Positions 1-6,543 of a stretch of 11,496 bases of DNA are shown here, piece by piece. The stretch is from positions 1-11,496 of the forward strand of contig DATAWK010000056.1 in assembly GCA_036267255.1 (NCBI GenBank). The letters run 5' to 3'. This stretch comes from DATAWK01 sp036267255. GTDB lineage: Bacteria; Acidobacteriota; Terriglobia; Terriglobales; Acidobacteriaceae. Position numbers and translations under genes: made by a program. Below the pieces are notes generated by a model. It was not told the DNA's origin and ran no database searches. It saw nothing but the letters and a program-made list of their open reading frames with translations. The stretch's first letter is position 1. The number at the start of each line of letters is the position of its first letter.

Positions 1-1824
1 CTCGCCAGCCAGGGACGTATCAGCGAGATCCCCGACAGACTCGAACGCATTGCCGCCATCGCCAAAGACTATGCTGCGCGTCCTGACAATACCATCGTTG
101 TTTCGCCCGACAATCGGAGCCGTCAGCAAATCAACGAAGCCGTCCGTACCGAGCTGCTTCGGAAAGGCGTGTTGGCAGAGGACAGCAAGCAGTTTCGTAC
201 TCTCTCGCATCGCTCCGATATGACCGGAGCCGACCGCACTTGGGCGGCGCGATACAACGCCGGCGACATGCTCCAGTACACCACCGGCAGCAAGGCCGAA
301 GGAATCGAGCGTCATAGCTTCGCCACTATCCGCGCCGTCGATGCTCGCGCCAATACGCTCACGGTGGAGTTGGCGAATGGATCGACCGTCACGTATGACC
401 CGCGACGGTTGCGCGGCGTCAATGTCTTTCGTGAAATCGAGCGTGAGTTCGCTACCGGCGACCGCATTCAACTGACCGCGCCCAATAAAGAACTCGGTGT
501 CGCCAATCGTGACCTTGGCACCATCACGGAAATCAAAGACAACCAGATGAGCGTGCGTATGGACGGCAGGAAGCAACGCACGATTACGTTTAATCCATCT
601 GCCTTCCGGCAGTTCGATCATGGCTATGCCGTGACCTCGCACAGCGCCCAGGGACTCACTGCCGCACGTGTTCTAGTTCACTTCGATACCGACAGCTCGC
701 GCAGCCTAATCAACACCCGGCTGGCTTACGTCGCCATATCTCGCGCCTCGGAGAACGTGCGTGTGTACACCAACAATGCCGAAACCCTTGGAGCGCGGCT
801 GGCAACCGACATCTCGAAGACCACCGCCGTGGACTTCCGGCCCCCGAGTTCGATGACCGAAGTACAGACGGCCGTTATCGCGTTTCGCACGAACGATCCT
901 GCGACTGGTGCGGCAACGCTTCAGAAACAAGGACGAGTTCATGAGTATGCCGATCCCGTACATCGCCTCGCGGCGGTTGCGCTCGCGTACACTGCCCAGG
1001 AAGATCGCGCTGTCATCGTCGCGCTCGATGCTGCCGAACGGCAGGAGTTGACCCAACTCGTTCGGGATGAGCTGCAACAACGGGGACGGCTCACACCGGA
1101 AAGCCGCGCTGTCCCGATTCTGGTGGAACAGCATTTCGTCAACCCGCGTCTCGCAGCAAACCACGTACCGGGTGACGCAATTCATTACAAATCTGGGAGC
1201 CCTGCCGAGCATGGGATCGCGGATAACAGCACTGCCACGGTCCTCTCCGTCGATGCCCGTGCCAACATACTGACCGTCTCGACCCGCGACGGTAACGAGG
1301 TTTCCTACAACCCGGCGCTCCTGAAGAAGCAGACCGGGCAGAGTACGGTCTACCGCGAAGAGCAGCGCGACCTTGCTGTGGGCGAGCGCATCCTGTTTAC
1401 TGCGTCTGACCGCGAGGCCCACATTCGTTCCGGCGACTTCGCTACCGTGGAGCGGATCGGGGAGGACAAAATGCTCTCTGTCCGCCTCGATAGCGGAAAA
1501 ACCGTCAAGTTGGACTGCGACGAGGCCCGGCATATCGAATATGGCTATGTCGTCGGGACTGCTCAACATGTGTCTGTTGACCGCATTCTCGTGACAGGAG
1601 GCGCCCAACAGCTTGCCAGACAGCGGGAAGTGCTTACACATCTCTCGCCGCACATCCGCGATCTTGCCCTTTATACCTCCGATAGTTCCGCTTTTGCTAT
1701 GGAAAAGACCGCATCCGGGGCGGAGATTGGGGCAACCCTGGGCGGACTCTTACCCAAGGTGAGCAGCACCGCCGGACCATCCTCGCCTGAAATCAATTTG
1801 GAGGAGTTCGGCATCAGTCTCTAG
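1..1824 (+). CDS. TraI/TrwC-type relaxase-helicase, C-terminal part (5' truncated by window)
   Basis: The reading frame is open from base 1, so the gene starts outside the window and the ATG-like codon at 169 is internal. This part is the second RecA-like half of a superfamily 1 helicase as found in TraI/TrwC/MobA conjugative relaxases, which nick the transfer origin and unwind plasmid DNA. The motif TSHSAQGLT (about nt 631-657) is the helicase motif V region, and YVAISRASENVRVY (about nt 727-768) is motif VI with its arginine. The relaxase and Walker A parts would lie upstream, out of view. The protein then repeats itself: the segment from about nt 49 (IAAIAKDYAARP) to about 780 is matched by a second, degenerate copy from about 961 (HRLAAVALAYTAQ) to about 1680. 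In the second copy the motif V sequence has become GTAQHVSVD and motif VI is lost, so it is probably a non-catalytic vestigial helicase domain, as known in F TraI. Confidence 0.85.
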   Translation, partial: LASQGRISEIPDRLERIAAIAKDYAARPDNTIVVSPDNRSRQQINEAVRTELLRKGVLAEDSKQFRTLSHRSDMTGADRTWAARYNAGDMLQYTTGSKAEGIERHSFATIRAVDARANTLTVELANGSTVTYDPRRLRGVNVFREIEREFATGDRIQLTAPNKELGVANRDLGTITEIKDNQMSVRMDGRKQRTITFNPSAFRQFDHGYAVTSHSAQGLTAARVLVHFDTDSSRSLINTRLAYVAISRASENVRVYTNNAETLGARLATDISKTTAVDFRPPSSMTEVQTAVIAFRTNDPATGAATLQKQGRVHEYADPVHRLAAVALAYTAQEDRAVIVALDAAERQELTQLVRDELQQRGRLTPESRAVPILVEQHFVNPRLAANHVPGDAIHYKSGSPAEHGIADNSTATVLSVDARANILTVSTRDGNEVSYNPALLKKQTGQSTVYREEQRDLAVGERILFTASDREAHIRSGDFATVERIGEDKMLSVRLDSGKTVKLDCDEARHIEYGYVVGTAQHVSVDRILVTGGAQQLARQREVLTHLSPHIRDLALYTSDSSAFAMEKTASGAEIGATLGGLLPKVSSTAGPSSPEINLEEFGISL

Positions 1825-1842
1825 GCCAGCGATTCAATGAGA

Positions 1843-1862
1843 CCGCGATGAATTCATCGCGG
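1843..1862. repeat. Perfect 20-bp palindrome after the relaxase gene
   Basis: CCGCGATGAA is followed directly by its exact reverse complement TTCATCGCGG, beginning 18 nt after the relaxase stop codon. It is followed by AAAG on the plus strand rather than a T-run, so it is not a classical intrinsic terminator for the relaxase. On the minus strand it is flanked by a T-rich stretch but on the wrong side for termination. It could be a protein-binding site, a weak hairpin that stabilises the mRNA end, or a recombination site. The rest of 1825-2113 holds no gene I can support. Confidence 0.6.
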
Positions 1863-2100
1863 AAAGAAAACGGTGTTGGGCTGTAGCCGCGACGCGCCGA
1901 CGGCTTAGGGCTCGGCTGTTCATCCTGACGACGTGTGGCTTCGATAGGGTCGCCGGTGTCGCGTTCGGTCGCGTGGCAATTTCCATCGGCCGTGCACCTC
2001 CACCTCAAACCAAGAGGTATGTCGGCGTGAGAGCAGGACGACGGAAGCGTTTTTGGGTACGTGAAGAATTCTTCAACGCTGACAAGCGCAGCCTATTGAC

Positions 2101-2124
2101 ATCATCGCCAAATATGGCGATGAT
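2101..2124. promoter_or_regulatory. Inverted repeat over the start of the methyltransferase gene (candidate operator or hairpin)
   Basis: ATCATCGCCA (2101-2110) and TGGCGATGAT (2115-2124) are perfect 10-bp inverted repeats around an AATA loop. A TTGACA -35-like hexamer at 2096-2101 overlaps the left arm, but I find no good -10 at 16-18 bp. Two candidate start codons of the downstream gene (2114 and 2120) fall inside the repeat. It could be an operator for autoregulation of the methyltransferase operon, or an mRNA hairpin that limits its translation. Confidence 0.5.
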
Positions 2125-2800
2125 TCCGTATATGCATTTTTCAGGAGGCAAAGGGAAGAGTTATCCGCATCTTCTTAACCTCATGCCGCCACACCGTACC
2201 TATATTGAGTCGCATCTTGGTGGCGGCGCGGTCATGAGGCATAAGCGCGCCGCCCAGCGTCAGATCGGAATCGACATCGATCCCGCTGTCATCGCAAGGT
2301 GGCAAAACATGCCGCAGCGTCCTTGCGAAATTGTGTGTGCCGACGCTGTGCAATATCTCGATGAAATCGAGGTCGATGCGCAAACACTGATTTACGCAGA
2401 TCCACCTTATGTCCGCACTACTCGGAAACGATCTCGTGTTTACAGATTCGACTACACCGACGCTGACCACAAGCGCCTGATCGAATGCCTACATTCCAAG
2501 TCGTGCATGGTAATGTTATCCGGCTACGACAATGAGATGTACAGATCCGCATTAAGCGGATGGGATCGGATCGTCTTCCAGGCGAAAACGCACACTGGTG
2601 TCCGTGAGGAATCAGTCTGGATCAATTTCGATGCCCCGGCGCAACTACACGACAGCTCCTATTTTGGCCGCAATTTTCGGGAGCGAGAAGTCATCAAAAG
2701 ACGCCAGTTCAGGCTGCAATCCCGCATTGAGAGCCTATCTCCAATTGAACAACACAGCTTATTCACTTGGCTCCGCCAACAACTGGAGGACCCATTATGA
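2114..2800 (+). CDS. D12-class DNA N6-adenine methyltransferase
   Basis: A small DNA adenine methylase that would transfer a methyl group from S-adenosylmethionine to the N6 of adenine. With the start at 2114 (228 aa) it shows FSGGKGK at residues 9-15 (the N-terminal FxGGK motif of the D12/Dam class), ESHLGGGA at 32-39 (SAM-binding motif I) and DPPY at 96-99 (catalytic motif IV). IGIDID at 51-56 fits the strand that contacts the cofactor. The start is uncertain: ATG codons at 2114, 2120 and 2132 all lie just before the conserved FSGGK, none has a Shine-Dalgarno sequence, and the frame stays open back to GTG 1973. GTG 2027 does have AAGAGG nine bases upstream and would add 29 basic residues. 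The stop overlaps the next gene as ATGA, so the two are translationally coupled. No restriction endonuclease is adjacent. The target site cannot be told from the sequence. Confidence 0.85.
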   Translation: MAMIPYMHFSGGKGKSYPHLLNLMPPHRTYIESHLGGGAVMRHKRAAQRQIGIDIDPAVIARWQNMPQRPCEIVCADAVQYLDEIEVDAQTLIYADPPYVRTTRKRSRVYRFDYTDADHKRLIECLHSKSCMVMLSGYDNEMYRSALSGWDRIVFQAKTHTGVREESVWINFDAPAQLHDSSYFGRNFREREVIKRRQFRLQSRIESLSPIEQHSLFTWLRQQLEDPL

Positions 2801-3630
2801 ATCGTGTCATCAGCCTTATTATCGGAGAGCAATTAGTGCAACGCGAAATGCCTGAGGCTCATGACGAGTTGTTACCGGGAGTGCCTTGGGGAGACCCGTG
2901 GAGCTTATTCACGCCAGCATATTGGCTCGCGCAGGCGTGGATGACTCAGGCCGACCGCGCCACGACTAGCAGATATTGCACAAAGGGAGATCTGGTTAAT
3001 GAACTTGGCTTTTGCATGCTAGGAGGCTTCGGAATAACTGCTGAACTTGCGTCAGCCGCTTTCGTGCGTTGCAGAGATGCGGGACTATTTGATCGGTTTG
3101 AGACTCGTACAGAGGTGTGGCTCACCCAGTTAACCAAGCGCTTCATGGTCAATGAGCGGCTCATCAAATATCGTTACCCAAACCAAAAGGCCAAATTTCT
3201 TGCGGCGGCAATGGCGTGCGTCAAAGAGCACCCGTTTCGTCTTGACTCGCCGCTAACGCTAAGAAATCAATTGCTCGAAATTGACGGAGTTGGTTATAAG
3301 ACGGCAAGTTGGGTTGTACGCAATGTTCTGGATAGCGATGACGTTGCAATTTTGGATGTACATCTCATACGCGCCGGGCGTCTCTGCGGGCTTTATTCAA
3401 GAAACGACAAGGTTCAGCATGACTACCTGAATATGGAGCAACGCTTTCTCTCGTTTTCGCGTGCACTACAGCTGCGGCCTGCCGTCCTCGACTGTCTCAT
3501 TTGGGATGAAATGCGAGCGGCTGGTTCCTTACCCATCGACATCCTCAATGAGATTGAGCACCAGTCCTCTGCTGGCAAAGAAGACGTATATCGCCAACCT
3601 AGAACAATTCAAATGCAACTACGACTATAG
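2797..3630 (+). CDS. OGG-like helix-hairpin-helix DNA glycosylase/lyase
   Basis: This 277-aa protein has a helix-hairpin-helix GPD signature near its C-terminus: LLEIDGVGYKTASWVVRN at 159-176, followed by AILDVHLIRAG at 184-194. By comparison with OGG1, Lys168 (GVGYK) matches the Schiff-base lysine and Asp187 the catalytic aspartate, so both glycosylase and lyase residues appear intact. The N-terminal half (MNRVISLIIGEQLV, then PWSLFTPAYWLAQAW) matches, from memory, the 'OGG-fold' proteins found beside QueC-like genes in defence islands, including the glycosylase ancillary gene of type IV CBASS. The start at 2797 is well supported: GGAGG at 2785-2789 with 7-nt spacing, overlapping the upstream stop as ATGA. 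It ends 9 nt from the convergent QueC-like gene. Its substrate base is unknown; a modified or deaza-base is plausible but inferred. Confidence 0.8.
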   Translation: MNRVISLIIGEQLVQREMPEAHDELLPGVPWGDPWSLFTPAYWLAQAWMTQADRATTSRYCTKGDLVNELGFCMLGGFGITAELASAAFVRCRDAGLFDRFETRTEVWLTQLTKRFMVNERLIKYRYPNQKAKFLAAAMACVKEHPFRLDSPLTLRNQLLEIDGVGYKTASWVVRNVLDSDDVAILDVHLIRAGRLCGLYSRNDKVQHDYLNMEQRFLSFSRALQLRPAVLDCLIWDEMRAAGSLPIDILNEIEHQSSAGKEDVYRQPRTIQMQLRL

Positions 3631-3639
3631 GGCAGTGAA

Positions 3640-4233
3640 TCATGGATTCCAGCCGAGGTCTCTCATTGTTTCAGAATGCTTATTGCATCCTGGACAATGC
3701 CCGCAAGCAAAAACTGAGGTATGGCAAGAGTGCGCCCACCCCAGGATAGATTGATCTATATTGGAAATCTTCACCAATTCAACGGTGGTGAGGTCGATGG
3801 CTGGCGCCAAGATTGTGATGTGACCTTCCTGCTGAGCAACCAAATGAGCAATTTGAGCAAGGAATGCAGTGCTGCCATCAGAGTGTCTGTTATCGTTTCG
3901 CACGGTACCGATCAATACTCGCTGCAAGGAGCGCGATGCTGCATACATCGCGCCTACTGTGAGCAAGAACTGATTGCGAAACGGCCAAAACTCCTCATGA
4001 GGTGAGAAGTCGGAAGTAGGCTGTCCGGCCAAAACGCCAGACCCCAGTTGGCTGATCGGCACCTGAATCACATCGTGTACCAATCCGAGCCGGCGACTAA
4101 CCTCTGCTGCTGAATCAATTTCGGCAGATGCCGGCCGTTGCCCATAGTCAATCGTCAAGCAACATGCTGGCCGACACCAGGCCGCGATCGCTGTGGAATC
4201 AATGCCACCCGAAAGTAAAAGCAGATCAGACAT
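3640..4233 (-). CDS. Divergent QueC-like 7-cyano-7-deazaguanine synthase family protein
   Basis: A 197-aa PP-loop ATPase of the QueC family, which in housekeeping metabolism makes preQ0 from carboxydeazaguanine, ammonia and ATP. SGGIDST at residues 8-14 is the PP-loop, DYGQRP at 29-34 and FRNQFLL at 85-91 match QueC motifs, and Cys170, 177, 180 and 183 (SCH...CGHCPGC) form the zinc site. It differs from biosynthetic QueC where that enzyme reads roughly VDYSGYPDCR: here the segment is VRNDNRHSDGS (111-121). It is also shorter than usual (about 220 aa or more). This form matches QueC-like paralogues of defence islands rather than queuosine operons, and no queD, queE or queF is nearby. Its start overlaps the end of the PfkB-NDT gene by 8 nt, making it the last gene of the minus-strand operon. 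It may make a deazapurine or attach one to a protein. Confidence 0.82.
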   Translation of the reverse strand: MSDLLLLSGGIDSTAIAAWCRPACCLTIDYGQRPASAEIDSAAEVSRRLGLVHDVIQVPISQLGSGVLAGQPTSDFSPHEEFWPFRNQFLLTVGAMYAASRSLQRVLIGTVRNDNRHSDGSTAFLAQIAHLVAQQEGHITILAPAIDLTTVELVKISNIDQSILGWAHSCHTSVFACGHCPGCNKHSETMRDLGWNP

Positions 4234-5461
4234 CGCCCATTAATTGCCAGCAGGCCGCATAGATACTGGTTGCGAAATCATCTGAAATTGCACACCCGGA
4301 ACCAAGCAGCATCGTCAATGGTCTTTCGTCCACGGCCTCGGCGAGACCTACAACCGGAATACCGAGAGCCCGAGCATATCCGACCTCAAACAGAGTTCCG
4401 GGGTCCAGCCCGTTCAGCAAAGCGAAGACCAACTTGCAGTTTTCTAGGGCGAAAATATCAGCCGGAGCCACTATGTCGGGCGGTCCCTCGCCGATTTCGT
4501 GAATCGGCGAAAATACTTTGAACCCCATTTCGCGCAATGCAAAACGCGCTTCATCAACAAGCCACTGTTCATTCGTTGTAAAAAATGGACCCGCGAGATA
4601 AATGCTCGCGTCGGGGATTGCCCGAACGGTGGTTGTTGTCTTTCCGGCAGCGGCTTTGGCATCCTCCCGAATACGCTGTAGGCAATCTGGATCGAAACTC
4701 TCTGCTCGTGTCCCCACATACTCTGCTACAGTGCGAGACGCAAACCAAGCAGCGTCCAAGATAGAAATGCCCTCTTGAAGCCAAGCACGGGTGAATGCAG
4801 CAGAAAACACATCTCCCGAACCAATCTTCCACACCCGCTTGCTGGGAAACGGCCTAATCCACAGTTGCGAAGTTGCCGTCGCTACCAACGCCCCTTGCGG
4901 TCCGCATTTGATAATCACTCCAACACATTTCCCACTCCCTTGGAGAGCCGCGGCTACTTTTTCTGGTTCTTCTTCGGCAGTCAATGCGCGACCTTCGGAC
5001 AACGAAGCGATGATGAGTAATTCTTCAGCTGTCGAACCATTTTCATGAAATGGTCGCGCCCGGAAACCATCTTGAGGGTCGTAAACAGCTCGCTTTGCAG
5101 AAACCTTTGGACGGCCCTCCAACATGCCGAAAACGAGAGCGTGCTCTGCAACTACATCACTTTGATAGGTCGTCGGAGGAACAAGTGCAGGGTAAACATC
5201 CGGCTTCGCAAGCGGGTGCCGGTAGCGGAACCAAATATCAACAGAACCAGGCTTGGATTCTAGCGTGATGCCTTTTCTTCTTGCGATGTCCTCGAAATCC
5301 CCGGTCAAACCAGGACCGGTTACTGTGGAGAGCGTAATAGCACTGCCAAACCCAGCCAGAATACACGCTGCACGCATACCGCTGCCTCGGTAGATCGTCG
5401 AGCGCGGGAACGAGCAGTCTTCAGCGTAGCATCCTCCAACTACGGTGATGGATGGATTCAT
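4226..5461 (-). CDS. PfkB-family kinase fused to nucleoside 2-deoxyribosyltransferase
   Basis: A two-domain, 411-aa protein. Residues 1 to about 265 are a PfkB/ribokinase-like sugar or nucleoside kinase: VVGGCYAEDC at 7-16, RGSGMRAA at 25-32, IKCGPQGALV at 184-193, and the C-terminal signature IGSGDVFSAAF at 213-223 with Asp217 as the expected catalytic base. Residues about 284-411 are a nucleoside 2-deoxyribosyltransferase domain: IYLAGPFF at 287-294 and DPGTLFEVGYA at 353-363, with Glu359 as the expected nucleophile that takes the deoxyribosyl group. Both active sites look intact. The start ATG overlaps the stop of the preceding 104-aa gene (ATGA), and the end overlaps the QueC-like gene. 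The pairing suggests handling of a modified base: the NDT domain would exchange or release a base from a deoxynucleoside, and the kinase would phosphorylate a (deoxy)nucleoside or sugar. The exact substrates are unknown. Confidence 0.85.
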   Translation of the reverse strand: MNPSITVVGGCYAEDCSFPRSTIYRGSGMRAACILAGFGSAITLSTVTGPGLTGDFEDIARRKGITLESKPGSVDIWFRYRHPLAKPDVYPALVPPTTYQSDVVAEHALVFGMLEGRPKVSAKRAVYDPQDGFRARPFHENGSTAEELLIIASLSEGRALTAEEEPEKVAAALQGSGKCVGVIIKCGPQGALVATATSQLWIRPFPSKRVWKIGSGDVFSAAFTRAWLQEGISILDAAWFASRTVAEYVGTRAESFDPDCLQRIREDAKAAAGKTTTTVRAIPDASIYLAGPFFTTNEQWLVDEARFALREMGFKVFSPIHEIGEGPPDIVAPADIFALENCKLVFALLNGLDPGTLFEVGYARALGIPVVGLAEAVDERPLTMLLGSGCAISDDFATSIYAACWQLMGDV

Positions 5462-5772
5462 TTGGGTTCAATCCGCACGACACAATGACCGCCATTAAGC
5501 TGCACTACCGTGGCCTGGAAATCAAATCCTGAGTTGATGCAGTTAACAAGCTGGGCTACGTGAGAGCCGATTATTGAACCGGCAAGCTGTCCATTGTGCT
5601 CCAGAACCACACCCTGACCTTGAGGATTTAAAACGACATTTAGCACGTCGCCCACAGTCAGATGGCTAACGACATCCGGCTTAGGCGAATTAACCGCCGC
5701 CTGAAACGACAAACGTGCGCACGGGTTCGCCGGGGCAGTTGGTTTGTATCCAGGTGATCCCGAGCCGCTCAT
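5458..5772 (-). CDS. Small conserved-looking protein of the QueC/PfkB-NDT operon, unknown function
   Basis: I do not recognise a named domain in this 104-aa protein. The first 20 residues (MSGSGSPGYKPTAPANPCAR) are rich in Gly, Ser and Pro and are probably disordered. The rest alternates short strands: LTVGDVLNVVL at 38-48, QGVVLEHNGQLAGSI at 53-67, then LVNCINSGFDFQATVVQLNG at 74-93 and HCVVRIEPK at the end, suggesting a compact beta-rich fold. From memory, similar small proteins accompany QueC-like genes in other defence islands. The start is firm: GGAGG lies 7 nt before the ATG. The stop overlaps the PfkB-NDT start (ATGA), so the two are made together. There is no C-terminal Gly-Gly, so it is not an obvious ubiquitin-like modifier. 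Its flexible N-terminus makes it a candidate target of the QueC-like enzyme, which is inference only. Confidence 0.75.
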   Translation of the reverse strand: MSGSGSPGYKPTAPANPCARLSFQAAVNSPKPDVVSHLTVGDVLNVVLNPQGQGVVLEHNGQLAGSIIGSHVAQLVNCINSGFDFQATVVQLNGGHCVVRIEPK

Positions 5773-5844
5773 CGCAGATCCTCCAGTTGTGCAGTAGGCG
5801 ATTGAAAAATTAGCAGGTTAAGGTTCGATGCTGCAACTGCCATT

Positions 5845-6543
5845 TCACGGCAGGCCGATTTTTAGCCCCCGGATGTCAGAATGAAGCTGTTGAATTCCGC
5901 GTAACGCCTTCGGGTGGCACCTTCTCATCTGATCTTTCTTGGGGCAAAAACAGGGCGTGTGACCCCTAATGTAGTCCTTCCGCTGCAATACTGCTCTTAT
6001 AGCAGGCCATGTATCGAAATAGCGCGCCAAGGTCTGGAGAAGCCCATCGATCTTTGTCGTATCAGGATGCTCGCCATACGCCTCCAACAGGCCGGTGGCA
6101 AAATGGGCGTATTCCGACCACGGCCACCGCTGATTCGCCGAATAGAAGAGTTGTCCATACAGGAAGGGAATAACAAGTCTCTCGATAAAAGGTCTGATCT
6201 CAAAAGTAGGAGTAAGGAACTCACCTTCTTCGAGAGGACTGCATAAGCAAGCGCTCTTGTCTGCACCGAAATGACGATCTGAAATCGGCTCAATCTCTTC
6301 GACAAAGAGCGCCGGCAACGAAGAGAATGCTTTGACAGTCCTCTCCTCGATACGAACCGTGAACCTACCTGCCAAGGCAACACCATCGGTTTGCGCGTGC
6401 ACATAGGCGTCGAGGACTTGGAAAAGATTGCGTGCCGCGTCGTAGGTAGCCTCGAACTCTATCGTGCCTCGGACAGCACCATCAACCAGAGCCAAGCCCG
6501 AGTGTGTCTCGCTGAGCCACTCCTCATCGGCGGGTTTCAGCAT
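5845..6543 (-). CDS. E2-like (ubiquitin-conjugating fold) protein with C-terminal SEC-C zinc motif
   Basis: A 232-aa protein from ATG 6543. The segment FSSLPALFVEEIEPISDRHF (73-92), then DKSACLCSPLE (95-105), has the pattern of bacterial E2-like domains: a 'LPxVxE' strand, a histidine (His91) and a Cys-Leu pair where the E2 catalytic cysteine lies (Cys99). IRPFIERLVIPFLYGQLF and WPWSEYAHFATGLLEAYGE follow as helices. The tail carries C-x-C-x8-C-H (Cys198, Cys200, Cys209, His210), a SEC-C zinc-binding motif. It overlaps the end of the TIR-like gene by 20 nt; a GTG at 6552 would add three residues. No clear Shine-Dalgarno is visible for either start, so it probably depends on translational coupling. 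No E1/ThiF or JAB peptidase gene is in view, so what it would conjugate, if anything, is open. The fold assignment is from pattern memory and is moderately sure. Confidence 0.6.
   Translation of the reverse strand: MLKPADEEWLSETHSGLALVDGAVRGTIEFEATYDAARNLFQVLDAYVHAQTDGVALAGRFTVRIEERTVKAFSSLPALFVEEIEPISDRHFGADKSACLCSPLEEGEFLTPTFEIRPFIERLVIPFLYGQLFYSANQRWPWSEYAHFATGLLEAYGEHPDTTKIDGLLQTLARYFDTWPAIRAVLQRKDYIRGHTPCFCPKKDQMRRCHPKALRGIQQLHSDIRGLKIGLP

Noticed and set aside
706..1653. 315-codon open frame on the minus strand
   Set aside because: It lies entirely opposite the relaxase/helicase gene, whose frame shows clear conserved motifs; this is a GC-rich shadow with no recognisable domain or ribosome-binding site.
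169..1824. A complete gene starting at 169
   Set aside because: The same frame is open from base 1 with helicase-like sequence upstream of 169, so this is an internal codon of a gene cut by the window.
1814..2008. 64-codon minus-strand frame between relaxase and methyltransferase
   Set aside because: TTG start without a ribosome-binding site, composition typical of chance, and part of its sequence is simply the 20-bp palindrome.
3637..3649. Bidirectional terminator GAATC-ATG-GATTC between the convergent genes
   Set aside because: The stem is only 5 bp, lacks a T-run and overlaps the last codons of the QueC-like gene; too weak to call.
3640..4233. Housekeeping queuosine biosynthesis locus
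   Set aside because: No queD, queE, queF or tgt neighbours, and the QueC-like protein has a changed substrate segment and shorter length.
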